A DNA stretch of 64,000 bases from CAVVJA01 sp963809815 (GTDB lineage Bacteria > Actinomycetota > Actinomycetes > Mycobacteriales > Jatrophihabitantaceae): the NCBI GenBank assembly GCA_963809815.1, contig CAWELM010000015.1, forward strand, positions 124,001-188,000. The letters run 5' to 3'. The position numbers and the translations under genes are program-made. Position 1 is the stretch's first letter. The number at the start of each line of letters is the position of its first letter. Shown piece after piece: positions 8,604 to 18,201 of the stretch. Under the pieces are notes generated by a model. That model was not told the origin of the DNA, made no database searches, and saw nothing but the letters and a program-made list of their open reading frames with translations.

Positions 8604-9581
8604 GTGGCCGGCAACTCGCGCCGGCAGGGTGCTGTCCGCAAGTCGAAGAAGGGCGCCACGGTGGGGTCGGGTGGCCAGTCTCGGCGAGGGTTGCGGGGAA
8701 GAGGGGCGACCCCACGCGCAGAGGACCGCACCGGACACCCGGCTGCCCGGCGGGCGGCGGCCGAGTCCGCTTCTCGAGATAAGGGACGCCGGGGGAGTGG
8801 CACCCGGGCTCGACGAGCGGACGCGCCGGAGTTGGTGGTGGGCCGCAATGCGGTGGCCGAGGCGTTGCGAGCCAAAGTGCCCGTGACCGCGCTGTACGTG
8901 GCCATTGGCATCGAGGCTGACGAGCGGGTCACCGAGTCAGTTCGGCTCGCCGGAAACCGGGGTATTTCCCTGGTGGAGGTCAGTCGGGCTGAGTTGGACC
9001 GCATGACGGGCGGCTTGCCGAACCAGGGCCTTGCCGCGCAGGTGCCGCCGTTTCGCTACGTCGACCTCCCCGACGTGCTGGCCGTCGCGGACGAGGCTTC
9101 GGCGCCTGCACTTCTCGTCGCGGTCGACGGCGTGACCGACCCACGCAATCTCGGGGCGGTGATTCGTTCGGCCGTCGCGTTCGGCGCCCATGGCCTGGTC
9201 GTGCCGGCTCGCCGGGCAGCCGGGGTCACGGCTGCGGCCTGGCGCACGTCGGCGGGGACGGCGGCTCGCCTTCCGGTGGCGCAGGTGACCAACCTGGTGC
9301 GCGCGCTGCGCGATGCCAAGCAGGCGGGGCTCTTCGTTGTCGGTCTCGACGCCCGCGGCACGACCAGCCTCGACGATCTCGAGATGGCCGACCAACCGCT
9401 GCTGGTCGTCGTGGGGTCCGAGGGCAGCGGGCTGTCCCGGCTCGTCGGCGAAACCTGCGACCTGACCGTGGCCGTGCCGATGGTTGGGCCGGCCGAGTCA
9501 CTGAATGCCTCGGTTGCGGCAGGAGTCGCGTTGGCTGAGATCGCCCGGCTCCGTCGCTCTGCGGCGCCCGCAAGCACCTGA
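8604..9581 (+). CDS. rlmB: 23S rRNA guanosine-2'-O-methyltransferase, TrmH/RlmB type
   Basis: A SPOUT-fold methyltransferase, probably acting on the ribose of a 23S rRNA guanosine. The first ~75 residues are a basic, Gly/Arg-rich tail as in other actinobacterial RlmB proteins. An RNA-binding substrate domain (ELVVGRNAVAEALRA) follows, then the three SPOUT motifs: VDGVTDPRNLGAVIRSA, VVGSEGSGLS and LNASVAAGVALAEIAR. Length is 325 residues with GTG start one base after the cysS stop. The exact target base is inferred from family, not shown. Confidence 0.92.
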   Translation: MAGNSRRQGAVRKSKKGATVGSGGQSRRGLRGRGATPRAEDRTGHPAARRAAAESASRDKGRRGSGTRARRADAPELVVGRNAVAEALRAKVPVTALYVAIGIEADERVTESVRLAGNRGISLVEVSRAELDRMTGGLPNQGLAAQVPPFRYVDLPDVLAVADEASAPALLVAVDGVTDPRNLGAVIRSAVAFGAHGLVVPARRAAGVTAAAWRTSAGTAARLPVAQVTNLVRALRDAKQAGLFVVGLDARGTTSLDDLEMADQPLLVVVGSEGSGLSRLVGETCDLTVAVPMVGPAESLNASVAAGVALAEIARLRRSAAPAST

Positions 9582-9593
9582 CCCGGAGACGCG

Positions 9594-9627
9594 AACGGGA
9601 TCCCCACCCGGCGGTGGGAACCCCGTT
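9594..9627. terminator. Hairpin between convergent rlmB and ABC ATPase
   Basis: Arms AACGGGATCCCCACC (9594-9608) and GGTGGGAACCCCGTT (9613-9627) pair over 15 positions with two mismatches around a CGGC loop. It lies 13 bases after rlmB and before the end of the opposite gene. No T-tract on either strand. Confidence 0.65.
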
Positions 9628-9692
9628 GGCGCGATCGAACTCAGCCGATCCGATCGGCCCCGTCCGGTCCGGGTCGTTCGACCGCCGGCCCG

Positions 9693-10829
<1,137 letters not shown>

Positions 10830-11020
10830 GGGGAACTCCCTTCGGTGTGGGTGACCGCACCGGGTACGGGTGAACCTTCGGCGCTGGCTAGACGCCGTCG
10901 GCGCACCTCACGGTTTTCCGATCGATCAGCGTTGGTCCGCCCCACCGAGTAGCAGGCGGCGCCGGTCGACCGGCGTAGCGGTCGGGGCACCGTTATTGGA
11001 CCGTGACGGAGTGTGTTGAG

Positions 11021-11563
11021 TCAAGGAAAGGTCGGGACCCAGTAGCGCAGCTTGACACCTCGCCGGTCCTCGAACATGCCGCCGTTGGCCTCAATCGTCT
11101 TGCGCGATCCCACGTTGTCCCAGTCGCACGTGACGAGTGCCCGTTCAATGCCCAATTGATGAGCGACGGGCAGTGCGGCTCGCAGCATGGCGGTAGCGTG
11201 CCCGCGCCTGCGAGCACTAGGCCGGACGTCGTAGCCGATATGGCCACCAACGTTGAGCAGAAACTCGTTGAGCTGATGCCGGATGGCAATCCGGGCGATG
11301 TATTGGTCGCCGTCAATCCACCACAACGTCGTGCACGGGACGTACCCGGCCGGGCGGGGCGTCTCGGGAAGCGCCTGGGCCCGCAGTTGGCTCGTGTAGT
11401 GGTCGAATACCGCTGGATCGGCCCAGGTCGGGCCGTACTCGCGGATCTCACTTCCGATCATCGACGTGTCGCTGTCGGTGCCGCGGCCCTCAGCCTGAAA
11501 CTCCGCCATGGCGGCGAGGAACGAGACGCGTACGCCCCGAGCGGGCGGGCACAGTTGCGGCAC
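11021..11563 (-). CDS. GNAT-family N-acetyltransferase
   Basis: About 180 residues. The start GTG at 11563 gives VPQLCPPARGVRVSFLAAM, close to the usual N-terminus of this predicted acetyltransferase group; a TTG at 11575 overlapping the plsC stop is an alternative. The acetyl-CoA-binding motif A is seen in GYDVRPSARRRGHATAMLRA and the C-terminal motif in NVGSRKTIEANGG. Substrate unknown. It follows plsC on the same strand by 8 bases, so the two are probably co-transcribed. The long minus-strand frame extending upstream to 12292 is a shadow of plsC. Confidence 0.8.
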   Translation of the reverse strand: MPQLCPPARGVRVSFLAAMAEFQAEGRGTDSDTSMIGSEIREYGPTWADPAVFDHYTSQLRAQALPETPRPAGYVPCTTLWWIDGDQYIARIAIRHQLNEFLLNVGGHIGYDVRPSARRRGHATAMLRAALPVAHQLGIERALVTCDWDNVGSRKTIEANGGMFEDRRGVKLRYWVPTFP

Positions 11564-11571
11564 GGTCTGAG

Positions 11572-12321
11572 TCAATCGGCTGCCTCCATCGACTTTCGGT
11601 GCCGTGTGCTGCCCGCGCTCGGTGGTCGGTAGAAGCGCGCGGGCGGATCCTCGCCGCGCAGCGTCGCGACCTCGTCCCGGATCGCCGTCATGATCAGGTT
11701 CGTCACCTCGACAACCGTCCGGGCGGTTGGCTCGGCCTGACGTAGAGCACCGAGCTCGACCGGATGTCCTACCGACGCGGCGGCGGTGCGTCGCCGCAGG
11801 AGATGCCAGGGGCCCTGGTTCGGCACCTGCTGGGAGCCCCACTGGCCGATCGGGATCACCGGCACGTCCGGAGCGAGGAGCACCAGCCGGGCCAGCCCGG
11901 ACTTGGCCTGCATCGGCCACTGTGCCGGATCCTTGGTCAGCGTGCCTTCCGGGTAAATCACGACCGCCTCGCCCGCATCGAGCGCCGCGCGCGCCGCGTC
12001 GAGTGACTTCGCTGCGTCGGACGTACCGCGGCTGACGGGAATCTGCTTCGTCCGGCGCATGATCTGACCGAGCACCGGGTTGTCGAAGATCGAGCTCTTG
12101 ATCATGAACCGGGGAATGCGCCCCGATTGCCATACCACCCGAGCGATGAGCACGGTGTCGACATGCGAGATATGGTTCGCCGCCAAGATCACCCCGCCGG
12201 TCGGCGGGATGCGGTCGAGATGCTGAAAGCGAATCCGGAACATCAGGCTGCTGAACGGGTAGAGCGCGAGCACGACAGCGCGAACCATCCACTCGGGCTT
12301 GGGCTTGTGCAGTCGGCTCAT
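11572..12321 (-). CDS. 1-acyl-glycerol-3-phosphate acyltransferase family (PlsC)
   Basis: Transfers an acyl group to lysophosphatidic acid or a related acceptor at the membrane. The 249-residue protein contains the catalytic HX4D box (NHISHVDTV), the FDNPVLGQIMRR segment, the acceptor-binding motif YPEGTLTKD and the VPVIPIG block, all in standard order. One hydrophobic N-terminal segment (VVLALYPFSSLMFRI) suits membrane association. It begins about 100 bases from tRNA-Thr on the opposite strand and runs into the GNAT gene. Confidence 0.9.
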   Translation of the reverse strand: MSRLHKPKPEWMVRAVVLALYPFSSLMFRIRFQHLDRIPPTGGVILAANHISHVDTVLIARVVWQSGRIPRFMIKSSIFDNPVLGQIMRRTKQIPVSRGTSDAAKSLDAARAALDAGEAVVIYPEGTLTKDPAQWPMQAKSGLARLVLLAPDVPVIPIGQWGSQQVPNQGPWHLLRRRTAAASVGHPVELGALRQAEPTARTVVEVTNLIMTAIRDEVATLRGEDPPARFYRPPSAGSTRHRKSMEAAD

Positions 12322-12418
12322 GGCGCCTCCTCGCTCCTAGCGCCCCTCACTCCTAGCACAGTGTGCCGTGCGCGCTAACGATCATCCCCTGGTCGGTGGC
12401 GACTACGATCAAGGCTTC

Positions 12419-12494
12419 GCCGGCGTGGCGCAATTGGCAGCGCACTCGACTTGTAATCGAGCGGTTCCCGGTTCGAGTCCGGGCGTCGGCTCCA
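12419..12494 (+). tRNA. tRNA-Thr (anticodon TGT)
   Basis: Acceptor arms GCCGGCG and CGTCGGC pair over 7 bp with one G-U; anticodon stem CTCGA/TCGAG encloses loop CTTGTAA with anticodon TGT (12452-12454); the T-arm GGTTCGAGTCC is canonical; CCA is encoded at 12492-12494. An integrase remnant begins immediately downstream and a degenerate copy of the 3' half is at 34807-34853, so this gene is the likely attachment site of an island. Confidence 0.95.
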
Positions 12495-12589
12495 CGCTGA
12501 AGATCCCGGAATTGCTGGCCTGGAGACACCTCGCAAGATCAGCGGAGACTCGTCCGAATGTCCGGTCTGTTCCTCCGCTGGCAGACCTT

Positions 12590-12845
12590 CGGCAAACATC
12601 ACCCACGAGCCGTAGATCTGACTGCCGATCCGATCGGCCGCGTCCCGCTGCGACGACGGCAGGAGGTGACTGTAGGTCCTCAGCGTGATCGCCGGGTCGG
12701 AGTGGCCCAACCTCGCGGGGCGACGACGTGCAGCGGGACGCCAGCGAGCAAGGCCAACGTCGCCGACGTGCGCCCCAGGTGGTGCAGCCGGATGCTGGGC
12801 AACCCGGTCGCCGCGACCGTGCGAGTGAACCGGCCGGTGGGGACT
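12590..12845 (-). pseudogene. Tyrosine recombinase (integrase) C-terminal remnant
   Basis: Two minus-strand frames together read like the catalytic C-terminus of a phage-type integrase: LPSIRLHHLGRTSATLALLAGVP, then after a frame change near 12715, RLGHSDPAITLRTYSHLLP followed by a helix rich in Arg and Asp. The family has HxLRHTxAT, LGHS and the tyrosine in TYSH; the LGHS and TYSH parts are intact while the first box is altered (HHLGRTSAT). The frame change sits at a CCCC run, so sequencing error is possible, but the N-terminal two thirds of the gene is also missing. It ends beside tRNA-Thr, the usual position of an island integrase. Confidence 0.7.
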
Positions 12846-13001
12846 GCACCCAACGCGCGTGCGTAAGTCACGTGACGCACAAACAGGTGACCACGCAGCG
12901 GCACCGCTGGCGGCGAACCACACCGGGCGAACAGAAAGAAACGCCCTTAGAGAAGCGCGGGCACGATGAGCGAGCACTCCGCGTCAGCCCGATGTCACGT
13001 G

Positions 13002-13250
13002 CTACTCGTCGTTGTCGCTGTAGTGGGCGGACCTTCTCCGTTCGAGTCGCCAGTGGATTTCGTGGGTGTCCGGGTGCCGCCATTCGCGCATGCGGTACTC
13101 GAATCCGGGGAGCAGCACGATCGGGATCGGGTCCGGGGAGGCCGGGGCGACGGCGCCCACGACGATCTTCGCGTCGACGGGGATGAACGGGGACTGCGCC
13201 GGAACTGGAGCGGTGATGATCTCCACAGGGTCTGTATAGGGGCGCGGCAT
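13002..13250 (-). CDS. Small conserved-looking hypothetical protein
   Basis: 82 residues starting MPRPYTDPVEIITAP at ATG 13250. It has a proline-rich first third, a hydrophobic core (DAKIVVGAVAPASPDPIPIVLLPG) and a charged end (EWRHPDTHEIHWRLERRR). No signal peptide, no recognised domain. The ribosome site is weak. Its context next to an integrase remnant suggests an island passenger. An ATG farther upstream at 13364 is possible, but it would overlap the start of the divergent lipoprotein gene at 13337. I cannot assign a function. Confidence 0.5.
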   Translation of the reverse strand: MPRPYTDPVEIITAPVPAQSPFIPVDAKIVVGAVAPASPDPIPIVLLPGFEYRMREWRHPDTHEIHWRLERRRSAHYSDNDE

Positions 13251-13336
13251 GAGGCCGACCGTAGCACGCTGTGTGCCAGAGATCACGCTTACAGAACCCT
13301 TATGTGTCGAATAGCGATTTGATAGAGTCTGCCTCA

Positions 13337-14251
13337 ATGAGCATCGTACGCACAGCATCCGCAACGCTCGCCGGGGCGGCCGCGCTCGGTCTCGGTCTGG
13401 GCCTCACCGCGTGCGGCTCGGCCACGCAACCGGCGGCCGCATCAAACCCGGCCGCCAGCAGCCCCGCGGCCGCCCAGCCCGATGCCCTCGCGATCCTGCG
13501 CCAGACCGGCGCGACCCCGGACCCGGGCGCCACCTCCGGCGAGCACGACGCTTACGGCAACCTGATGGCCACCGGCTCGCTCCCCGGGGGCGCGTCAGCG
13601 TCCGTCCACACGTCCGCGAGCCAGGCGGCGTTCAGCGCCGAGAAGTCCAGCGCGGTAAGCGCCTACACCGGGTCGGACTTCACCGCCGGGGTGGTGGCCA
13701 TTCCCGCAGAGTGGACCGTCATCATCGTGAACTCTGGCTCGTCGGGGACTTGGGCCAAGGGTGTGGCCCCGGCGCAGATCGCCGCGCGTGTGCATGGCAC
13801 GGTGCTGCTCAGCACCACGCCGCCTGCGGCCGCGCCGCCGAAGGCCATGCCGCCGAAGACCACGCCGCCGACGACCACGCCGCCGACGACCACGCCGCCG
13901 ACGACGCAGCCAAGCAAGACCCCGGCGCCCGTCCAGCCCCCGCTGACCAACGGGGTCGCGGTCGTCACGCAGTACTACCAGGATGTCAGCGACAAGAACT
14001 ACGCGGCGGCCTGGGCTGTCGGCGGCAGCAACCTCGCGGCCGAGAACGGCCAGACCTACGCCTCGTGGGTTGCCGGGTACGCCGACACGACAGCCAGCAT
14101 CAGCATCACCTCGTACGGCACTTGGAGCAACGGAGCCGTCTGGTGCTACATCAGCGCGGTCCAGTACAGCGGCGCGGTCAACACCTACTACGGGACATAC
14201 ACCGTGGCGAATGGCGTGATCGTGTCCGCAAGCATCCGGCAGGTTGGCTAG
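13337..14251 (+). CDS. Secreted lipoprotein with Pro-Thr repeat linker
   Basis: 304 residues from ATG 13337. The N-terminus is a lipoprotein signal with lipobox LTAC at about residue 22. A first domain (about 50-160) is followed by a linker of repeated PPTTT units and then a C-terminal domain of about 100 residues that begins VTQYYQDVSDKNYAAAWAVGG and resembles small NTF2-like/low-complexity extracellular domains. No catalytic residues are evident. Upstream sequence 13251-13336 is relatively AT-rich around the start (TGTCGAATAGCGATTTGATAG) and probably holds the promoter. Confidence 0.7.
   Translation: MSIVRTASATLAGAAALGLGLGLTACGSATQPAAASNPAASSPAAAQPDALAILRQTGATPDPGATSGEHDAYGNLMATGSLPGGASASVHTSASQAAFSAEKSSAVSAYTGSDFTAGVVAIPAEWTVIIVNSGSSGTWAKGVAPAQIAARVHGTVLLSTTPPAAAPPKAMPPKTTPPTTTPPTTTPPTTQPSKTPAPVQPPLTNGVAVVTQYYQDVSDKNYAAAWAVGGSNLAAENGQTYASWVAGYADTTASISITSYGTWSNGAVWCYISAVQYSGAVNTYYGTYTVANGVIVSASIRQVG
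13846..13905 (+). repeat. 15-bp tandem repeats encoding the Pro-Thr linker
   Basis: Three exact copies of CACGCCGCCGACGAC (13861-13875, 13876-13890, 13891-13905) follow one degenerate copy (13846-13860). The period is a multiple of three, so copy number can change without breaking the frame of the lipoprotein. Confidence 0.85.
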
Positions 14252-14449
14252 TAGCTAAACGCACGGCGCCCGGCGACTTTACAGCGGATGATCTTGAAAC
14301 CTGTTGCGCGGGGTACTCTGCCGCTTGTGACCTCCGTCGGGGGCGCTCGGGCTGTCTGCCAAGTGTCTGCCAGTATGTGACTTCCCCCTTTGCTGCCAGG
14401 CGATTCTCGACGACGACCCAATCGGCTATCAAGTGGCCGGGAGCGGCTG

Positions 14450-14662
14450 ATGGGCCGCCGCCAGCGAGTCGGTGTCGCGCCGATCCACTGCTCAGCAAGA
14501 TCAAAAAGGACCGGGCAGCGCTGCCGGAACTTGCCAATCCCAGGCCGCTGGCCGAGGTGCCGTCCTTGTCGCGACCGTGTCAAACCGCGCCATGCCGCGC
14601 TGACGTGCTCGACGTTCGTGCTTGCGCTGACTCACTTCGTATGTATACTCCTATGCAATTAA
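14450..14662 (+). pseudogene. Possible remnant of a small Cys-rich phage/plasmid protein
   Basis: The stretch CSARSKRTGQRCRNLPIPG resembles the CxAxSKRTGxxCxxxxxPG motif that precedes HGG in small phage terminase-associated or plasmid proteins. The expected HGG and the rest of the protein are missing and the frame becomes hydrophobic nonsense. I treat it as a possible relic only. The remaining 14252-14449 shows no gene. Confidence 0.25.
14622..14649 (+). promoter_or_regulatory. Sigma-70-like promoter of the monooxygenase gene
   Basis: TTGCGC (14622-14627) and TATACT (14644-14649) are separated by 16 bases, about 45 bases before the start at 14693. The region up to the ribosome site (AAGGAGCGAGG) is unusually AT-rich for this genome. 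Confidence 0.5.
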
Positions 14663-14692
14663 TACACACTACTGCAATAAGGAGCGAGGCAA

Positions 14693-15073
14693 ATGCCACC
14701 CACGATCGACCCGGCCAAGCGAGGCGCGACCCTTCCGTCCGACCCACACGAGGGTCCGGTGACGCTCATTAATTCGTTCGTCGTCGACCCGCGTCGCGAC
14801 GAGGCGTTCGAGGCATTGTGGACCCAGACGAGCGTCTACTTCCGGGGGCAACCGGGGTTCGTGGGGCTGCGTCTGCACCGAGCAGTGTCGCCCGATGCAA
14901 CTTATCGCTACGTCAATGTCGCGGTCTGGGAATCTGCAGCGCAGTTCGCCGCGGCCCACGCGACCGAAGAATTCCGGCAAGTCGTTGGCCAACCGGGCTG
15001 GCGTGAGTTCCCGTCAAGCCCCACCCTGTTCGAGGTCGCTATCGCCTACGACGCGCAACCGGTCGCCCGCTGA
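14693..15073 (+). CDS. Antibiotic biosynthesis monooxygenase (ABM) domain protein
   Basis: 126 residues forming one dimeric alpha-beta-barrel ABM domain: VTLINSFVVDPRRDEAFEALW, then FRGQPGFVGLRLHRA and YRYVNVAVWESAAQFAAAH, the usual strand-helix pattern. Such proteins oxidise quinone-like or haem-like substrates or act as detoxifying enzymes; the substrate here is unknown. Start ATG 14693 is preceded by AAGGAG at 8 bases and a good promoter. It is convergent with a TetR-family gene, which might control it, though the tetR upstream palindrome is not in front of this gene. Confidence 0.85.
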   Translation: MPPTIDPAKRGATLPSDPHEGPVTLINSFVVDPRRDEAFEALWTQTSVYFRGQPGFVGLRLHRAVSPDATYRYVNVAVWESAAQFAAAHATEEFRQVVGQPGWREFPSSPTLFEVAIAYDAQPVAR

Positions 15074-15098
15074 TCTCTTGCCTCCTGCGCGGCGCCGT

Positions 15099-15743
15099 CT
15101 ACCGTTTTGCTCTCGGCGACGAGCGGGGCGTTCTTCGCGGGCCCCCGCGCTCGGCCGCAGCGAGGAGGGCGAGCGCCGCGTGGCGGGTGACGTCACGTGC
15201 CGCCTTTGGACTGAGACCGCGGACGTCGCTGAGCACGATGAACGCCTCCCAGCCGATCACCATCGCGAGGCTGGACACAAGCTCGTCGTATCTCTGGTGC
15301 TCGAGCCTGCTGCGAAGCGGCTCGAGGGCCCATTCGATCCACGCGATGCGGCGGAAGCCGCGACGCGGTTCGCCGCTGGCGAGCGCGTCCGCGTTGACGG
15401 TCAGCTTGATCAACCTCCGGCCGAGCGGCAGCGACTGCTCCATGGTCGTGTAGAGCTCGTCGATGAGCACGGTGAGCCGCGCGCCGGCGTCGTCCGAGCG
15501 GACGCGCGCCAAGGCAGCGTCCACGTCGACGTTCATGAGCCCCACGGTGGCATCGAGGATCAGCTGATCCAGCGTGGGAAAGTGCATATATACGGTGCGC
15601 CGGGACACGTCCGCCGCCGCGGCTATCTCGTTGACGGATGGCTCGACGCCTTGCGAGAGCAGGGTCATGGTGGCGTCGACGATTGCCCGCCGAGTGCGTC
15701 GCCGCTGTGCGACCCGCCCCGGACCTGGTGCGGTCGTCGTCAT
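15099..15743 (-). CDS. TetR-family transcriptional regulator
   Basis: 214 residues from ATG 15743. The N-terminal helix-turn-helix is clear (RRAIVDATMTLLSQG, then VNEIAAAADVSRRTVYMHFPT, about residues 18-55), followed by a variable ligand domain containing IKLTVNADALASGEPRRGFRRIAW. The tail is Arg/Pro-rich. The ligand is unknown. The start codon lies inside a 23-bp exact tandem duplication, so a second ATG 23 bases upstream is out of frame. Divergent from the PPOX gene at 15971, with a perfect palindrome between them. Confidence 0.88.
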   Translation of the reverse strand: MTTTAPGPGRVAQRRRTRRAIVDATMTLLSQGVEPSVNEIAAAADVSRRTVYMHFPTLDQLILDATVGLMNVDVDAALARVRSDDAGARLTVLIDELYTTMEQSLPLGRRLIKLTVNADALASGEPRRGFRRIAWIEWALEPLRSRLEHQRYDELVSSLAMVIGWEAFIVLSDVRGLSPKAARDVTRHAALALLAAAERGGPRRTPRSSPRAKR

Positions 15744-15783
15744 CTGCCGCAACCTCCAGACGTCATCTGCCGCAACCTCCAGA
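15738..15783. repeat. 23-bp exact tandem duplication over the tetR start
   Basis: Positions 15738-15760 and 15761-15783 are identical (begins CGTCATCTGCCGCAACC, ends TCCAGA). Each copy contains a reverse-strand ATG. The period is not a multiple of three. Confidence 0.9.
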
Positions 15784-15828
15784 ACCCTCGACCAGCCGTC
15801 GAAACTAGCTAACCTCTGGCGCAATGGT

Positions 15829-15842
15829 TGCACATATGTGCA
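15829..15842. promoter_or_regulatory. Candidate TetR operator palindrome
   Basis: TGCACATATGTGCA is a perfect 14-bp palindrome in the tetR/PPOX divergent region, 86 bases upstream of tetR and 129 bases upstream of the PPOX gene. Size and position suit a TetR-type operator; binding is inferred. Confidence 0.45.
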
Positions 15843-15970
15843 GCAATCGCACAGATGCACTGCGCCGCCGCTTGGCCAGCGCACCCAGGGGCCGCGACGC
15901 TACGCCGATCTATAGCGACGCACCTTTCGCGTCACCATGTTGATGTCTTGGGTCGCTAAGCTGCATCCGC

Positions 15971-16393
15971 ATGAGTGTCCTCAACGCCGCCGCCCGCGAG
16001 GCAATCACGAGCGGAAGGCTCGCGCATCTCGTCACGCTCAACCCTGATGGCAGTCCGCAGGTGAGCGTTGTGTGGGTCGGGCTTGACGGTGACGAGATCG
16101 TCAGCGGACACCTGGACGACCGGCAGAAACTGCGTAACGTCAGGCGCGATCCCCGCGTCGTGCTATCTCTCGACACCGGGGTTGTGAATGCGATGGGGCT
16201 CGGCGAGTATCTGGTCGTGCGCGGCACGGGCCGGGTGACCGAGGGCGGCGCCGCGGCGTTGCTACAACGACTCGCTCATGTTTACCTAGGACCAAATGTC
16301 ACGTTCCCGCCCGGCACAGACCATCCGCCAGGAATGATCTTGCGCATTCGACCCGAACGGATCGGCGGCATCGGCCCGTGGGCGGACAGTTGA
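15971..16393 (+). CDS. PPOX-class F420/FMN-dependent oxidoreductase
   Basis: 140 residues, a split-barrel flavin/deazaflavin enzyme. The N-terminal VTLNPDGSPQVSVVWVGLDGDEIV and the DRQKLRNVRRDPRVVLSLD segment are characteristic of the actinobacterial F420-dependent PPOX family; the C-terminus has LRIRPERIGGIGPW. Substrate unknown. It is divergent from the TetR gene, which is the commonest arrangement for TetR-controlled enzymes. The start ATG at 15971 lacks a strong ribosome site (GCTAAGCTGCATCCGC upstream). Confidence 0.85.
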   Translation: MSVLNAAAREAITSGRLAHLVTLNPDGSPQVSVVWVGLDGDEIVSGHLDDRQKLRNVRRDPRVVLSLDTGVVNAMGLGEYLVVRGTGRVTEGGAAALLQRLAHVYLGPNVTFPPGTDHPPGMILRIRPERIGGIGPWADS

Positions 16394-16422
16394 GTCGCTC
16401 GGAACCGGCCGGCGTCGGTCGT

Positions 16423-16443
16423 GCGCGCCACGTGCTGGCGCGC
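16423..16443. terminator. Hairpin between convergent PPOX and SWIM genes
   Basis: GCGCGCCA / TGGCGCGC arms of 8 bp around CGTGC. It lies 30 bases after the PPOX stop and 41 bases beyond the end of the opposite gene. No T-tract. Confidence 0.45.
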
Positions 16444-16483
16444 CTGCTCGAGCCGTGTCATGTGGCGGGCGGCTCGGGTGGAT

Positions 16484-18148
16484 TCAGCCGGATCGCAGGC
16501 CAGCTCGATCGAGTGCGGCGATCAAGCTTGTTCGACGCTTGTACCGCTCGCGAAGCTCGCCGAGTAACGCTCTGAACGCCTCCTGTTCCCCTACCTTCAC
16601 GTAGAGGTCCCGCATGATCAGGAGGGTTCGGGCCACCTCGGGATAGATACGCGTGTTCGCGTCCCTGAGCAGCTTGTCGAGATACGGGCGGTACAGCTGC
16701 GCGGCATCGAAGGGAACGTCGTCTGCGCTGGCGTCGGCGAGTTCGCGCCAGGCCTCGCCCGCGCCGAAATGTTCGGCGGCCGACCAGGCAGCGACGAGAT
16801 CGCCGTCCGCGATGGCGATCCGGATCAAGGCCGAACCGTCGCCGCGGCGGGCGGCGTCCTGCTCGGCTGTGGTCAGTGCCCAGGCTCGGTCTCGCTCCGC
16901 TGCAGCTGGAGAGTCAGCCGCGCCGATCAGTAACCGCAGGCTGTCCGGGCCGGGTCGGCGGCGAAAGTGGTCGCGCAGCACGCCGATCGCATCGTCGGCC
17001 CGGCCGGCGCTCCGGTAGATGTCGGAGACCTGCGCGGGCGCGAGCCAGTAGTCGTTCGATCGGCTGTCGCCATGGTGCGACAGCCTCCCAGCGCCCACCG
17101 CGCGATCGACCCACTCGAGAACGGCCCGGTCGCGCTCGGCAGATTGCAGCCGGGTAATGATCGCGCCATACGCAGTGTGCTCGGCGTCGCGGGATAGCAA
17201 GCGGACCGCCTCGTCTACATCTCCATCGTGATCTGCGAGCTCGAGCAGCATGCGATCAATCTCGAAGCGGCTGAACCTATCTGCCTCAGCGTGCAACGCA
17301 TCCTGCCTTGCGAGCTCCGTCCGGTACATACCAAGGCCGCGCTGGCCCAGCGCTGACGCATACATCCCCAGGGTGACGTCCGGCCAACCGGGCGACTCGA
17401 CGCGAAATTTCATTAGCCAGCGAGCCAGCTTCACGCCGTCGGGTGCACTTTCCACGCAGGCGCGAGCATGCAGTTCCGCGGCTCGCTGACACGCATCACC
17501 CAACACACCGGCCGAGTCGTCAGCATCGAGCATGACCTTGCGCAGCCGGGTAACCGCACGCTCCAACGGCTGGCGAACCTGATCAGCCGCCCCCGCGTCG
17601 AGCAGCGCCTCCAGGTCATCGAGCAGAACCTGCACGTCCCGCGCAGCATCGAACGACGCGCGATAATCGACGAAACCGCGCGGCATCACCGTCGATACCG
17701 CACGGGTCAACTCATCCGGATTCACGGCAGCCGCCGAGCCCGCTTCCACCGCGCGGGCCTGTACGAGCCGGAACGCCGACTCGTCCCGCGCGATCAACTC
17801 GGCGACCAGTTCGATGAGCACGGCTCGGTCCAGCTCGTCGAGATACTTGCGCAGCGCGTCGCCTTCGACCTCGCTGACAACGGGAGCCGGATCGGCGTCG
17901 AGAACCGCAAGGCCGACGGCCACCAGATGTTTACAGAAGTAGCCCTCGAAATTGTGCGGACACGAGCACTCGCCGTCGAGCGAACGCATCGCCCATGTGA
18001 GCCGGACCGAGTAGACCCGCTTGGCCTGGATCGACGCCGTGGCCTGCCCAGCCTGCACTTGCAAGCCGCGGATGTAGCGCACGTACCCTAAGCCGCGCTC
18101 GAAGACCACGGGACCCGCGGCATCGAGGAGCGCCGCCTCCGTAAACAC
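16484..18148 (-). CDS. SWIM zinc-finger protein
   Basis: A protein of about 554 residues with an N-terminal region ending in a SWIM zinc finger (CSCPHNFEGYFCKHL, the CxCx(n)CxH pattern, about residues 60-75) and a long helical, TPR-like C-terminal part rich in Arg, Asp and Ala. SWIM proteins bind DNA or proteins; the cellular role of this group is unknown. The frame opens with TTG at 18205; I choose GTG at 18148 because GAGAGGA precedes it by 7 bases and the family N-terminus begins near FTEAALLDAAGPVVFERG. The upstream part of the frame abuts a deiminase fragment, so the TTG start would be an artefact. Confidence 0.75.
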   Translation of the reverse strand: MFTEAALLDAAGPVVFERGLGYVRYIRGLQVQAGQATASIQAKRVYSVRLTWAMRSLDGECSCPHNFEGYFCKHLVAVGLAVLDADPAPVVSEVEGDALRKYLDELDRAVLIELVAELIARDESAFRLVQARAVEAGSAAAVNPDELTRAVSTVMPRGFVDYRASFDAARDVQVLLDDLEALLDAGAADQVRQPLERAVTRLRKVMLDADDSAGVLGDACQRAAELHARACVESAPDGVKLARWLMKFRVESPGWPDVTLGMYASALGQRGLGMYRTELARQDALHAEADRFSRFEIDRMLLELADHDGDVDEAVRLLSRDAEHTAYGAIITRLQSAERDRAVLEWVDRAVGAGRLSHHGDSRSNDYWLAPAQVSDIYRSAGRADDAIGVLRDHFRRRPGPDSLRLLIGAADSPAAAERDRAWALTTAEQDAARRGDGSALIRIAIADGDLVAAWSAAEHFGAGEAWRELADASADDVPFDAAQLYRPYLDKLLRDANTRIYPEVARTLLIMRDLYVKVGEQEAFRALLGELRERYKRRTSLIAALDRAGLRSG

Positions 18149-18201
18149 AGCGCCATCCTCTCGCAGCAACACCCAGGCCCGAATCGGATCCAGGGGTTGT
18201 C

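Noticed and set aside
11021..12292. A 423-codon minus-strand frame covering the GNAT gene and beyond
   Set aside because: Its first 240 codons are the out-of-frame shadow of plsC; only the C-terminal 180 residues form a GNAT protein.
12375..12500. Protein-like minus-strand translation across tRNA-Thr
   Set aside because: The stretch PDSNREPLDYKSSALPIAP is the well-known antisense translation of a tRNA, not a protein.
13411..14772. A 453-codon plus-strand frame over the lipoprotein
   Set aside because: Very Arg/Gly-rich shadow of the lipoprotein gene; no signal or domain.
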